From the NCBI RefSeq assembly GCF_009882935.1, contig NZ_WTVA01000015.1:1001108-1065107 (forward strand): a DNA stretch of 64,000 nucleotides, read 5' to 3'. The position numbers and the translations under genes were made by a program. This document shows, in pieces, positions 10,532 to 19,556 of the stretch. A model generated the notes under the pieces. That model ran no database searches, had not been told where the DNA came from, and saw only the letters and a list, made by a program, of their open reading frames with translations. The DNA comes from Sneathiella chungangensis (GTDB lineage: Bacteria > Pseudomonadota > Alphaproteobacteria > Sneathiellales > Sneathiellaceae). How positions within the stretch are numbered: position 1 is the first letter of the stretch; the number at the start of each line of letters is the position of its first letter.

Positions 10532-11497
10532 TTGACCAGCGAGCCGCCAAGTAGCGGGAACCGCCCCGCCGCGCCTTTTTTCTCTCCTGACGAGACCCGT
10601 GGACTCCTCAGCGCATTCGGCGCGTTCATCGTCTGGGGCTGGGCGCCCGTGTATTTCAAGTGGCTTTCCCATGTCTCGCCGATGGAGGTGATTGCGCATC
10701 GGGCGATCTGGTCGTCGGTCTTCGTCCTGCTGATGGTGGTGATGATGCGCAAGGTAGGGCAGCTGATCGAGATTTACCGCGATCCGAAAAAGCTGTCGGT
10801 ATTCGTGCTGACGACGGCGCTGATCGGCGGAAACTGGCTGACCTTTATCTGGGCGATCACCAATGACCGCATTCTCGAGGGCAGCCTCGGCTATTATATC
10901 AACCCGCTCGTCAATATCCTTCTCGGCATGCTGTTCCTCGGCGAGCGGCTGAACCGGTGGCAGACGGTTTCGATCCTTCTCGCCATCGCGGCGGTGACGA
11001 TCCTGACGATTCAGCTCGGATATCTGCCCTGGGTGTCCCTCGTGCTCGCCTTTTCCTTCGGCTTCTATGCATTGCTGCGCAAGAAGGTTGCTACCGACAG
11101 CGCCGTCGGGCTTGTGGTCGAGACGACGCTTCTCTTTCCCCTCGCGCTGGGCTTTCTGCTGTATCTCACCTTCACCGTGGATCCGGCCGCCAGCGGGGAG
11201 ACCGGCGGCGGTTTTCTTTACGACACCGGGAGTTTCCTTTTGCTGATCGGCACGGGCGTGGTGACGGCGACGCCGCTCATCCTGTTCACGACCGCCGCGC
11301 GCTATCTCAAATTCACGACAATCGGCGTCATGCAGTATCTCTCGCCGACGATGCATGTCTTTATCGCCGTCTATATCTACAACGAGCCGTTCGACCAGTC
11401 GCGGCTGATCGCCTTCGGCCTGATCTGGCTTAGCCTGATAATCTACAGTATCGATGGATATCGTGGCCGCCGCCGTCCCGCCGCGGTCAAGGCATAG
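10532..11497 (+). CDS. rarD: RarD-type EamA/DMT family transporter
   Basis: A 321-residue inner-membrane protein with about ten hydrophobic helices, the two-repeat EamA architecture. It begins with an RarD-like segment (GLLSAFGAFIVWGWAPVYFKW) and ends in a basic tail. RarD proteins were named for chloramphenicol sensitivity phenotypes; the natural substrate is unknown. The start is a TTG at 10532 with a GGGA-type site upstream. It is divergent from dnaK across 279 bp and convergent with grpE, so it is a single-gene unit between the two heat-shock operons. Confidence 0.85.
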   Translation: MTSEPPSSGNRPAAPFFSPDETRGLLSAFGAFIVWGWAPVYFKWLSHVSPMEVIAHRAIWSSVFVLLMVVMMRKVGQLIEIYRDPKKLSVFVLTTALIGGNWLTFIWAITNDRILEGSLGYYINPLVNILLGMLFLGERLNRWQTVSILLAIAAVTILTIQLGYLPWVSLVLAFSFGFYALLRKKVATDSAVGLVVETTLLFPLALGFLLYLTFTVDPAASGETGGGFLYDTGSFLLLIGTGVVTATPLILFTTAARYLKFTTIGVMQYLSPTMHVFIAVYIYNEPFDQSRLIAFGLIWLSLIIYSIDGYRGRRRPAAVKA

Positions 11498-11505
11498 CGC
11501 CGGGG

Positions 11506-12132
11506 CTACACCTTTTCGTCGACATGGGCTTCGCTGCGCTTCTGCCCGCCCTTGGAAACGCCGACCATGGCCGGGCGCAACAGACGGTCGGCGATGACGA
11601 AGCCGGCCTGCGTGACCTGAAGGACGGTCCCGGGTTCCACCGTCGGATCCTCGATCTCATACATCGCCTGATGCAGATTGGGATCGAATTTCTCGCCTTT
11701 CGGGTCGATCTTGCGGATCTGGTATTTCTCGAGCGTGTTGAGCAGCTCCGATTCCGTCAATTCGATGCCGGGCAGGACATTCTTCACGTCGGGATTTTCC
11801 CTGGCCGCCGCCGGAATGCTCTCGATTGCGCGGCGCAGGTTGTCGGCAACGCCCAGCATGTCCCGGGCGAATTTCGTCACCGCATAGGTATGCGCATCCT
11901 GCTTCTCACGCTCGGTGCGGCGGCGCATATTCTCGACATCCGCCATCGCCCGGAGCAGCTTGTCCCTCAATTCGGCAATTTCGGCGTCTTTCGCCGCGAC
12001 GATATCGTTCTCGCCGCCGTCTTCCGCTGCCTCCGTTTCCGGGGCCGCTTCGGTTTCCGGCGTGTCCGCTGCCTGTGACATTTTTTCCTGTTCCTCCTGA
12101 TCGTTCAGGGGATGCTGCTTGGGTTCATTCAT
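11506..12132 (-). CDS. grpE: Nucleotide exchange factor GrpE
   Basis: A 208-residue partner of DnaK that drives ADP release. An acidic low-complexity N-terminus (about residues 1-50, rich in E, T and A) is followed by the long coiled coil (LRDKLLRAMADVENMRRR) and the beta-domain that docks on DnaK. It is the second gene after hrcA, with 24 bp between them, which suggests one transcript. An internal methionine (MSQAAD, residue 18) is an alternative start, but the first ATG is kept. Confidence 0.95.
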   Translation of the reverse strand: MNEPKQHPLNDQEEQEKMSQAADTPETEAAPETEAAEDGGENDIVAAKDAEIAELRDKLLRAMADVENMRRRTEREKQDAHTYAVTKFARDMLGVADNLRRAIESIPAAARENPDVKNVLPGIELTESELLNTLEKYQIRKIDPKGEKFDPNLHQAMYEIEDPTVEPGTVLQVTQAGFVIADRLLRPAMVGVSKGGQKRSEAHVDEKV

Positions 12133-12156
12133 CCTGTCTGCTTCCTAATCTCGACC

Positions 12157-13185
12157 TTAGTCCAGCAATTTACCAATAACTTTCGCGGTATAGTCCACCA
12201 TCGGCACGATACGCGCATAGTTTAGCCGTGTCGGGCCAATGACGCCAATGGCGCCGATGACCTGTTCGCGGCTGTTCTGGTAGGGAGAGATAATCATTGA
12301 GGTGCCGGAAAGCGAGAAAAGATTATTCTCCGAACCAATAAAAATTTTGACGCCGCGGCCGGCCTCGGCAAGTTCCAGCAATTTAATCCGTTCTTTCTTG
12401 ACTTCAAGTGTGTCAAAAAGTTCCCTGATTTTCTCAAGGTCCTCAAGGGCTTGAACATTCTGGAGCAGGTTGGCATGGCCGCGGACGATCAGCGTTTCGC
12501 CGCCGCCCCAGCTGGCGATATCATGGGCGATCAGATCCTGCGTCAATTCGTCGAGCTGCGCCTGATGATTGTCGAGTTCGCGCTGAATCTCCTGTTTCGC
12601 CTCCTGCAGGGTCCGCCCGGCAAATTTGGCGTTGAGATAATTGGACGCCTCGCGGAGCGCAGAATCGCTGAGGCCCGGCGGCAGCTCGATGGCCCGGTTC
12701 TCGACCATGCCGTTGGCGGTGACGATGATCACCAGGGCCCGGTCGACGCCGAGGCGGACGAACTCGATCTGCTTGATCGAACTGTCGCTTTTCGGCGCGA
12801 TCACCAGCGCCGCACAGTTCGACAGTCCCGACAGCATGGACGAGGCCTCGCCCAGCATTTCCTCCATATTGCGGCCTTCGACGGCACAACGCGCCTTGAT
12901 ATCGGCGCGCTCGGCCTCGGTCAGATTGCCGATTTCGAGGATGCCGTCGACGAACAGCCGCAGCCCCTGCTGTGTCGGCAGCCGCCCGGCGGAGGTATGG
13001 GGAGAATACAGGAGACCGGCGTCCGCGAGGTCCGCCATCACATTGCGGATGGACGCGGGCGAAAGGTCCAGCTCGCTGATGCGCGACAATGTGCGCGAGC
13101 CGACGGGTTCCCCGGTTTGCATATAGGTTTCGACTATATGCCGGAAGACGACGCGGCTGCGTTCATTAAGTTCCTGTATCGTCAT
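12157..13185 (-). CDS. hrcA: Heat-inducible transcription repressor HrcA
   Basis: A 342-residue winged-helix repressor that binds CIRCE operators and usually controls groESL. The DNA-binding N-terminus reads GEPVGSRTLSR and then LSPASIRNVMADL. A GAF-like middle and C-terminal part follow. The frame is open further upstream; the ATG at 13185 (MTIQELNERSR) is the usual family start. A sigma70-like promoter lies just upstream. No CIRCE sequence was found anywhere in this window, so its main target (probably groESL) is elsewhere. Confidence 0.95.
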   Translation of the reverse strand: MTIQELNERSRVVFRHIVETYMQTGEPVGSRTLSRISELDLSPASIRNVMADLADAGLLYSPHTSAGRLPTQQGLRLFVDGILEIGNLTEAERADIKARCAVEGRNMEEMLGEASSMLSGLSNCAALVIAPKSDSSIKQIEFVRLGVDRALVIIVTANGMVENRAIELPPGLSDSALREASNYLNAKFAGRTLQEAKQEIQRELDNHQAQLDELTQDLIAHDIASWGGGETLIVRGHANLLQNVQALEDLEKIRELFDTLEVKKERIKLLELAEAGRGVKIFIGSENNLFSLSGTSMIISPYQNSREQVIGAIGVIGPTRLNYARIVPMVDYTAKVIGKLLD

Positions 13186-13225
13186 ATCGTTTTCATGCCT
13201 GACGGCGGTTCCTTCTTGCCGTTTG

Positions 13226-13254
13226 AATGTAGTGACGCGGGAGGCTTGCGTCAA
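13226..13254 (-). promoter_or_regulatory. Sigma70-type promoter of hrcA-grpE
   Basis: The minus strand has TTGACG (13249-13254), a 17 bp spacer, then TACATT (13226-13231). It sits about 40 bp before the hrcA start. Its -35 box shares bases with the -35 of the opposite-facing rph promoter. Confidence 0.5.
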
Positions 13255-13274
13255 TCTGGTGCAGCGGGTACAAC
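13246..13274 (+). promoter_or_regulatory. Sigma70-type promoter of rph
   Basis: The plus strand has TTGCGT (13246-13251), a 17 bp spacer, then TACAAC (13269-13274). The predicted transcript start is about 30 bp before the rph ATG, with an AAAGGAAG ribosome site in between. The -35 overlaps that of hrcA on the other strand. Confidence 0.45.
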
Positions 13275-13310
13275 AGGCGCCGACCGATAATCTCAAGTAA
13301 AGGAAGTTTC

Positions 13311-14027
13311 ATGCGCCCCTCCGGCAGAGCCCCCGACCAATTGCGCGACATCGTTATGGAACCCGGCTATGCGAAGAATGCCGAAGGGTCCTGTTTCATC
13401 AAATGCGGCGATACCCACGTGCTCTGCACCGCCAGTATCGAGGATCGGGTGCCGCCGTTCCTGCGCAACACGGGCAAGGGATGGGTGACGGCGGAATACG
13501 GCATGTTGCCCCGCTCCACCGGATCGCGCATGGGCCGGGAGGCCGCGCGGGGCAAGCAGCAGGGCCGCACCGTCGAAATTCAGCGACTGATTGGCCGGTC
13601 CTTGCGGGCGCTCGTCAATTTTGAAGGCTTCGGCGAACGCCAGATCACGGTTGATTGCGATGTTATCCAGGCCGACGGCGGGACGCGCACGGCCTCCATC
13701 ACCGGGGCCTATGTTGCGCTCTATCAGGCGTTTGACAAGCTGGTTGAGCAGGGGAAAATTCTCGAAATCCCGATGAAGGGGCAGGTCGCGGCCGTGTCCT
13801 GCGGGATCTATCAGGGCACGCCCGTTCTCGACCTTGATTATCCCGAAGACAGCAATGCCCAGGCCGACGCTAATTTCGTCCTGACCTCGGAAGGGCAGAT
13901 CATCGAGATTCAGGGCACGGCTGAGGAAAACCCGTTCAGCGAAGCGGAATTCGCCTCTCTCTTCTCGCTCGCCAAGAAGGGCGTCAGGGATCTGTGCGTG
14001 TTGCAGCGCCAGGCCCTCGGCATTTGA
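13311..14027 (+). CDS. rph: Ribonuclease PH
   Basis: A 238-residue phosphorolytic 3'-5' exoribonuclease that trims tRNA 3' ends. The family N-terminus [14 protein letters not shown] and the block [15 protein letters not shown], which is part of the phosphate/RNA site, are both present, and the length is standard. A clear AAAGGAAG ribosome site precedes the ATG. Its TGA overlaps the proposed TTG start of rdgB. This makes the first link of a tightly coupled rph-rdgB-hemW operon divergent from hrcA. Confidence 0.97.
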   Translation: MRPSGRAPDQLRDIVMEPGYAKNAEGSCFIKCGDTHVLCTASIEDRVPPFLRNTGKGWVTAEYGMLPRSTGSRMGREAARGKQQGRTVEIQRLIGRSLRALVNFEGFGERQITVDCDVIQADGGTRTASITGAYVALYQAFDKLVEQGKILEIPMKGQVAAVSCGIYQGTPVLDLDYPEDSNAQADANFVLTSEGQIIEIQGTAEENPFSEAEFASLFSLAKKGVRDLCVLQRQALGI

Positions 14028-14647
14028 GCGGGCATCGGAAATTCGACGGCTCGAAGCTCGTCGTCGCCACCCATAATCCGGGCAAGCTTCGCGAGATTGG
14101 CGATCTTTTGGCGGCGTTCGACGTGACGCCTGTCTCTGCCGGTGATCTTGGCCTGCCGGAACCGGTGGAGGATGGGAAGACCTTTATCGCCAATGCTGAA
14201 ATCAAGGCGCTGGCCGCGGCAAGGGGCGCGAATATGGCGGCGCTCAGCGACGATTCCGGTTTTGCGCTGGCGGCGCTTGACGGCGCGCCCGGCATTTTCT
14301 CGGCGCGCTGGGCGGGGCCGACAAAGGATTTCTCGCTCGCCATGCAGAAGGTTGAGGACGAACTCCGAAAAGCTGGCGCCATGACGCCAGAGCAGCGCCG
14401 CGCCCGGTTCATCTGCGCGCTCACCCTCGCCTGGCCCGACGGTCATGTGGAGAGTTTTGAAGGCACGGTCGAGGGCACGGCCATCTGGCCGCCGCGCGGC
14501 GACAAGGGCTTCGGCTATGATCCGGTTTTTCAGCCCGACGGGTATGAGGTGACCTTCGCCGAGATGGCGCCGGAGGAAAAGCATGCCATGAGCCACCGTG
14601 CCGACGCCTTCCGGCAGCTGATCGATGCCTGCTTCGACAAAAAATAG
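14024..14647 (+). CDS. rdgB: dITP/XTP pyrophosphatase
   Basis: A 207-residue housekeeping NTPase that removes inosine and xanthosine triphosphates from the nucleotide pool. The Ham1/RdgB signature [13 protein letters not shown] is near the N-terminus. [24 protein letters not shown], with catalytic acidic residues, and [11 protein letters not shown] are both present. I chose a TTG at 14024 that overlaps the rph stop (TTGA). A GTG at 13994 is possible but would overlap rph by 34 bp and add ten residues not typical of the family. Confidence 0.94.
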   Translation: MSGHRKFDGSKLVVATHNPGKLREIGDLLAAFDVTPVSAGDLGLPEPVEDGKTFIANAEIKALAAARGANMAALSDDSGFALAALDGAPGIFSARWAGPTKDFSLAMQKVEDELRKAGAMTPEQRRARFICALTLAWPDGHVESFEGTVEGTAIWPPRGDKGFGYDPVFQPDGYEVTFAEMAPEEKHAMSHRADAFRQLIDACFDKK

Positions 14648-15806
14648 GGCCCCTGATCCCGGCTTCGGACTTTATTTTCACTGGCCCTTCTGCCGGAAGA
14701 AATGCCCGTACTGCGATTTCAACAGCCACGTCCGCGAGACGGTTGACCAGCGACGCTGGACCGCGGCGCTGCTGCGGGAGCTCGATCATTTCGCGCGGCA
14801 ATCCTCGCAAAAAACGCTGACCAGTATTTTCTTTGGCGGCGGCACCCCCTCGCTCATGGCGCCCGAGACGGTCGGGGCGCTGATCGACGGCGCGCGATCG
14901 CATTTCGCCTTTGCCAGCGATATCGAGATCACGCTGGAAGCCAACCCCACTTCGGTCGAGGCGGCGTCTTTTAAAGGATATGCCGGGGCCGGGGTGACGC
15001 GGCTTTCCCTCGGGGTGCAGTCGATGCGGGATGAGGCGCTGAGATTCCTTGGGCGGGAACATTCCGTCGGTGAGGCGTTGCAGGCGATCGAGCTAGCGCG
15101 GGAGACCTTCGCCAATATCTCCTTCGACCTGATCTACGCCCTGCCGGGACAAAGCATCGAGGATTGGCGGGCCGATCTTGAGCGGGCGCTCTCGCTGGCG
15201 GGCGATCATCTCTCGCTCTACCAGCTTACGATCGAGCCCAACACGGGATTTGCCGGTGCCGTCCGCCGGGGTGACTTCGCCCTGCCGCCCGAAGAGAATG
15301 CCGAAGCGCTTTTCGAGATGACGCAGGCGGTATGCGCGGCGGCGGGATTGCCGGCCTATGAGATTTCAAACCATGCCCGGCCCGGATTCGAATGCCGCCA
15401 TAACCTCACTTACTGGCGCTATGGCGAATATATCGGCGTCGGCCCGGGTGCGCATGGGCGACTGGTTCGCGGTGGGGTGAGAACGGCCTCGCAACAGAGG
15501 AAGCGTCCGGAAAGCTGGCTTTCGGCGGTCGAGTCCGCGGGCCATGGCACGGAAGCGGAAACACCGCTCGACCGGCCGCTTGAGGGCGCGGAGGAACTGC
15601 TCTTGATGGGGCTGCGACTTGCCGAAGGCGTCTGGTTCGAGAATTTCTCCGCTGCCATCGGGGCGCCCATAACCGACTTTCTGGATCGGCCGCGGCTCCG
15701 TCGGCTGATAGACGCGGGATTGATGGAGATGGACGGGCGGCGGCTGCGCGCAACGGATCGCGGCCGTCTCGTCCTCAATAGCCTGCTGCCGGAAATCCTA
15801 GTTTAG
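14625..15806 (+). CDS. hemW: Radical SAM haem chaperone HemW
   Basis: A 393-residue radical SAM protein of the HemN/HemW family. The 4Fe-4S triad is C23-x3-C27-x2-C30, within FCRKKCPYCDFNSH. HemW members resemble oxygen-independent coproporphyrinogen oxidase but act as haem-binding chaperones; the short N-terminus here fits HemW, not HemN. The C-terminal HemN_C region (about 300-390) is present. The start overlaps rdgB by 23 bp, and the end overlaps the convergent LpoA-like gene by 9 bp. Confidence 0.92.
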   Translation: MPASTKNRAPDPGFGLYFHWPFCRKKCPYCDFNSHVRETVDQRRWTAALLRELDHFARQSSQKTLTSIFFGGGTPSLMAPETVGALIDGARSHFAFASDIEITLEANPTSVEAASFKGYAGAGVTRLSLGVQSMRDEALRFLGREHSVGEALQAIELARETFANISFDLIYALPGQSIEDWRADLERALSLAGDHLSLYQLTIEPNTGFAGAVRRGDFALPPEENAEALFEMTQAVCAAAGLPAYEISNHARPGFECRHNLTYWRYGEYIGVGPGAHGRLVRGGVRTASQQRKRPESWLSAVESAGHGTEAETPLDRPLEGAEELLLMGLRLAEGVWFENFSAAIGAPITDFLDRPRLRRLIDAGLMEMDGRRLRATDRGRLVLNSLLPEILV

Positions 15807-17246
15807 CGCGGGCGCGAAGCTGTCCGGGGCGGGTTCCAGTACAAGCTGCCCCTTCGGTCCGACTTCCAGCACCGCAAGGCCGCGCTCCGCCACGCCGTTT
15901 TCCGGGAAGCGGAAGATGCCGTCATATCCCGTAAAGCCGCTGGGGTTTTCAATATCCTCGCGCTTGAAACGGGCATCGACGGGATCGAGCGCCATGATCC
16001 CGGCAAGCGCCATGGCGTCATAGGCAAGGCTGGCAATGCGGGAGGGCTGATAGCCATAGAGGCTTTCAAACCGCTTCCGGAATTCCGCCGCCTTGGCGGG
16101 GGCGGGGGCGGAAAACCAGCCGCCCACCAGCGCCGGTTCCGCCGACAGGGACGGATCTTCCCACAGGCCGGTGCCGATAAACTGCACGATTTCCGGATCG
16201 ACGTCGTAATAGGAGAGGAGCGACGCCAGTTCCTTCAGGCGCGCGCCGCCTTCAGGGATGACCAGGGCATCGAACGTCACCTCGCCGAACGTGTCCAGCT
16301 TCTCCAGCCGTTTGACATAGTCTTTCGACTGATCGTCTTCCTTGCTCTTGTAGAGCTGGATTTCCTTGAGCAGCTGTTTGTGCCGGAGATCGTAATCGCC
16401 GAGGGTTTTCGCGATCTCGTGAAGGTCCTGCGAGCCTGGCGCGACATTGACCGGATAGCGCACTGTCCGATCGAGGAAAAGGCCGAGATTGCCCGTGGTT
16501 TCGGTGACATTCCGGACCACCGCGTCGCCGTAGGGCGTATTCGGCGCGAGCACCGCGAAATTGAACAGGCCCTGCCGGTAGGCGAATTCCATCACCCGCC
16601 GGATCTGCTGTCCGACCGTCAGTCCCATCACATAGACCCCGTCACCGGCAACCGTCGTATCCGTCGAGAAGGTGATGACATTGACGCCGCGCGATTGCGC
16701 AAGCGGCCGGACCGTGGCAACGGAAGAGGAGAAAAGCGGACCCAGGATAAGCTCCGCGCCTGAGACGAGCGCCTCCGCCGCGGCGCTTTCCGCGCCGCGC
16801 GGCGTCCCTTGCGTATCGAAGGGGAGAAGTTGCACCTGACCGTTCGCGAGGTCGAAAAGGGCAATATTCGCGGCCTTCAGGAGGTCATTGCCGACAGCCG
16901 CCGCCGGGCCGGACAGGGGCAGCAGGATGGCGATTTTTATGGGCTCGGTTAGGCCCGCCGGCGCGGTCGCGCGCAGGCCGGTAACGGCGGGGCCCGGCTC
17001 GATCAGGCGGGCGAGCGGATCAACCGTCGGCGTATTGGTAAGATCCTCATAGGACGGCGTGCGTTTCGGCGGTAGCAGGTCCTTGAGATCTTGGGCGCCT
17101 TTCGCATTTGTGGTATCTTCCTTGATGTCCTTTTGTTCGCTTTCGCTCACCTTGGCGGGCTGACAGGCGGAGATCAGGAGCAGGAGGATACCGGCAAGGC
17201 AGAGGGAACCCACGGATTTCCAATTGAACTGGTAAAGTAACGCCAT
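15798..17246 (-). CDS. LpoA-like penicillin-binding protein activator lipoprotein
   Basis: A 482-residue predicted outer-membrane lipoprotein. The signal peptide ends in the lipobox ISAC with C28. After a charged linker, residues from about 90 (EPIKIAILLPLSGPAAAVG) form a periplasmic-binding-protein-like (Peripla_BP_6) domain. This is the LppC/LpoA family, whose enterobacterial member activates PBP1A. I chose the ATG at 17246, with GGAAAA about 7 bp upstream, over one seven codons earlier. In many relatives rsmI is divergent from this gene; here rsmI is absent and yraN follows directly. Confidence 0.85.
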   Translation of the reverse strand: MALLYQFNWKSVGSLCLAGILLLLISACQPAKVSESEQKDIKEDTTNAKGAQDLKDLLPPKRTPSYEDLTNTPTVDPLARLIEPGPAVTGLRATAPAGLTEPIKIAILLPLSGPAAAVGNDLLKAANIALFDLANGQVQLLPFDTQGTPRGAESAAAEALVSGAELILGPLFSSSVATVRPLAQSRGVNVITFSTDTTVAGDGVYVMGLTVGQQIRRVMEFAYRQGLFNFAVLAPNTPYGDAVVRNVTETTGNLGLFLDRTVRYPVNVAPGSQDLHEIAKTLGDYDLRHKQLLKEIQLYKSKEDDQSKDYVKRLEKLDTFGEVTFDALVIPEGGARLKELASLLSYYDVDPEIVQFIGTGLWEDPSLSAEPALVGGWFSAPAPAKAAEFRKRFESLYGYQPSRIASLAYDAMALAGIMALDPVDARFKREDIENPSGFTGYDGIFRFPENGVAERGLAVLEVGPKGQLVLEPAPDSFAPALN

Positions 17247-17384
17247 GACAGTTTTTCCGGGAAGCAACTTTCCACTCCGCTGGTTTTCTAAAGGACTCCT
17301 GATCCAAAAGACTAGGTAAGGCCCGTCAGGCGGGCAAGCAAATTGTTGAACGCGGTATCATTAACGGCATTATGGGGCGACATT

Positions 17385-17768
17385 TTGGCACATCCGTCGA
17401 AAGACGCGCTTAAACGCAAACGGCGGCGCGCCTATATAAGGGGGCGCTGGGCCGAGTTTCTGGGCGCGGGCCTGCTCCGGCTCAAGGGCTATCATATCGT
17501 TGCCCGCGGCTACCGCAAACCCTTCGGCGAAATCGACATCATCGCCCGCCGCGGTGATCTTCTCATCGCCGTCGAGGTCAAGGCGCGCGCGCGAATCACC
17601 GATGCGGCGGATGCCATCAGCGCCAAACAGCGGCGGCGCATTTCCCGGGCACTCGAAGCCTTCGTCATGGAAAGGCCAAAATTCAATGGTCTGAATGTTC
17701 GCTTCGACGTGCTGCTGGTCACCTCGGCCTGGCGGTTGCCCCATCATGTCGTGGCGGCGTGGGAATAG
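17385..17768 (+). CDS. YraN family (UPF0102) endonuclease-like protein
   Basis: About 127 residues. The core carries a PD-(D/E)XK-like pattern, with GEIDIIARRGDLLIAVEVKAR near residues 45-66, typical of the YraN family. Family members resemble Holliday-junction resolvases, but the activity is not established. No ATG start exists. I chose a TTG at 17385 with GGGG 7 bp upstream; a TTG at 17343 would add 14 residues. The N-terminus is very basic (KRKRRRAYIRGRW), consistent with nucleic-acid binding. Confidence 0.82.
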   Translation: MAHPSKDALKRKRRRAYIRGRWAEFLGAGLLRLKGYHIVARGYRKPFGEIDIIARRGDLLIAVEVKARARITDAADAISAKQRRRISRALEAFVMERPKFNGLNVRFDVLLVTSAWRLPHHVVAAWE

Positions 17769-17842
17769 GGCGATCAAGCCCTTTCAACCGGCGGAAATTG
17801 GTTTTATAGTGGCCGGACAATCATAGTTAAAGGCGTACCGGA

Positions 17843-18436
17843 ATGAAATTAGTTGCTTATGCTCTCTTCGCTCTCTCCTCCCTCCTTACCCTGAGCGGCT
17901 GCACGCCGACGGTGATCCTTGGTGGTGCGGCAATCGGCGGCGTCGCCGTGGCGGAGGAACGCTCCGTCGGCACGGTGATTGACGATGCGACCATCAAGGT
18001 CCAGATCGGCAACGCCATTTTCCAGAAGAGCGAGCCCATGTTCACCTCCACCTCGACCACGGTGATCGACGGCGTCGTCCTGATAACCGGCGAGGTGCCG
18101 ACGCCTGAAGACCGGGTGGAAATCTCGCGCCTGATCTGGGGCGTGAAGGGCGTCAAGGAACTGCATAACGAAGTGAAGGTGGCGGATAGCGAGGGCCTCT
18201 CGAATTTCGCGTCCGACAGCCTGATCACGACCAAGCTGAAACTGCTGCTGCTGCGCGATCCGGAAATCATGAACATCAACTATTCCGTCGATACGGTGGA
18301 CGGGACGGTCTACCTGATGGGGATCGCCCAGAACGAGGCGGAACTGCAGCGCGTCAAGAACCACGCCAAGGAGATTTCCGGCGTCCGTCATATCGTCAGC
18401 TATGTCAAATTGAAATCGGAGCTGAACGAGGCTTGA
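17843..18436 (+). CDS. BON-domain lipoprotein (DolP/YraP-like)
   Basis: A 197-residue lipoprotein with lipobox LSGC (C20), followed by two BON domains. The first covers about residues 45-115 (GVVLITGEVPTPEDR) and the second about 120-195 (DGTVYLMGIAQNEAE). This is the layout of DolP (YraP), an outer-membrane lipoprotein that supports envelope integrity and binds anionic lipids. It follows yraN by 74 bp, the same neighbourhood as in enterobacteria. It is probably cotranscribed with gshB, which starts 77 bp later. Confidence 0.88.
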   Translation: MKLVAYALFALSSLLTLSGCTPTVILGGAAIGGVAVAEERSVGTVIDDATIKVQIGNAIFQKSEPMFTSTSTTVIDGVVLITGEVPTPEDRVEISRLIWGVKGVKELHNEVKVADSEGLSNFASDSLITTKLKLLLLRDPEIMNINYSVDTVDGTVYLMGIAQNEAELQRVKNHAKEISGVRHIVSYVKLKSELNEA

Positions 18437-18513
18437 ACCGATGGCTCGGGCGGGATAGGCTCCCGCCACAGAAACAACAGCGGCGCATCACAATAAACAG
18501 AAGGTCGTGAAGA

Positions 18514-19470
18514 ATGAGTCTTGCCGTAGCCATCCAGATGGATCCCATCGAAAATATTGATATCAACGGGGACAGCAGCTTCGTCCTCGGGCTGGAGGCG
18601 CAGGCGCGCGGCCACGGCCTGTATCATTACGGTCCGCAGGATATGTCGTTCTCACAGGGACGCATCATCGCACGCGCCCGCCCGATCAAGCTCAAGCGGG
18701 AGTTCGGCAATCATTTCACCGCCGGCGAGGCGGAGCGGATCGACCTTGCCACCATGGATGTGGTGCTGATGCGCCAGGATCCGCCCTTCGATATGTCCTA
18801 TATTACGGCGACCCATCTTCTTGAGCATATTCATCCGCAGACCCTGGTGGTCAACGATCCGGTCAGCGTGCGGAATGCGCCGGAAAAGCTGTTCGTCACC
18901 CATTTCGATGGCATCATGCCGCCAACGCTGATTTCCTCGAACCTACGGGAAATCAAGGAATTCCGGGCCGAATTCAAGGATATCATCGTCAAGCCGCTCT
19001 ATGGTAACGGCGGCGCCGGGATTTTCCATATCAAGCCGGAGGATGAAAATCTGACGGCGCTCTGCGAGATGTTCACGCAGTTCTATCGCGAGCCGATGAT
19101 CGTGCAGAAATACCTGCCGGAAGTGCGTGTCGGCGACAAGCGCATCATCCTTGTGGACGGGGAGCCAGTCGGCGCCATCAACCGGGTGCCGCAGGAAGGC
19201 GAGGTCCGCTCCAACATGCATGTCGGGGGAAAGGCCATGAAATCCGCCCTTACCGCGCGGGAGGAAGAGATTTGCCATGCCATCGGTCCGGCGCTGAAAG
19301 AGCAGGGGCTGATCTTCGTCGGGATTGACGTGATCGGGGATTATCTCACGGAAATCAACGTGACCTCCCCGACCGGTATTCAGGAAATCAACCGCTTCGA
19401 CGATGCCAAACTGGAAACCATCATCTGGGACCGGATCGAGGAAAAGGTAAAAGCCGCCCGCAATTACTGA
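18514..19470 (+). CDS. gshB: Glutathione synthase
   Basis: A 318-residue ATP-grasp ligase that adds glycine to gamma-glutamylcysteine. The N-terminal prokaryotic GSH-synthase domain begins [15 protein letters not shown]. The ATP-grasp part includes [14 protein letters not shown] near residue 160 and the C-terminal metal-binding stretch [14 protein letters not shown]. The length matches the family. Glutathione-linked genes elsewhere in the window are gloB (41668) and chaC (50168), so glutathione is a working thiol in this organism. Confidence 0.96.
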   Translation: MSLAVAIQMDPIENIDINGDSSFVLGLEAQARGHGLYHYGPQDMSFSQGRIIARARPIKLKREFGNHFTAGEAERIDLATMDVVLMRQDPPFDMSYITATHLLEHIHPQTLVVNDPVSVRNAPEKLFVTHFDGIMPPTLISSNLREIKEFRAEFKDIIVKPLYGNGGAGIFHIKPEDENLTALCEMFTQFYREPMIVQKYLPEVRVGDKRIILVDGEPVGAINRVPQEGEVRSNMHVGGKAMKSALTAREEEICHAIGPALKEQGLIFVGIDVIGDYLTEINVTSPTGIQEINRFDDAKLETIIWDRIEEKVKAARNY

Positions 19471-19556
19471 CATTTTCCTGTCAATTTTAACCATGAAGAA
19501 TCTGGCGGCACATGCTATCGTTGAACGCATGATGCGGTAATATTCTGAAAATTGGT

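Noticed and set aside
19468-19490. Terminator after gshB
   Set aside because: TGACA/TGTCA followed by ATTTT is only a five-pair AT-rich stem that includes the stop codon; too weak to call.
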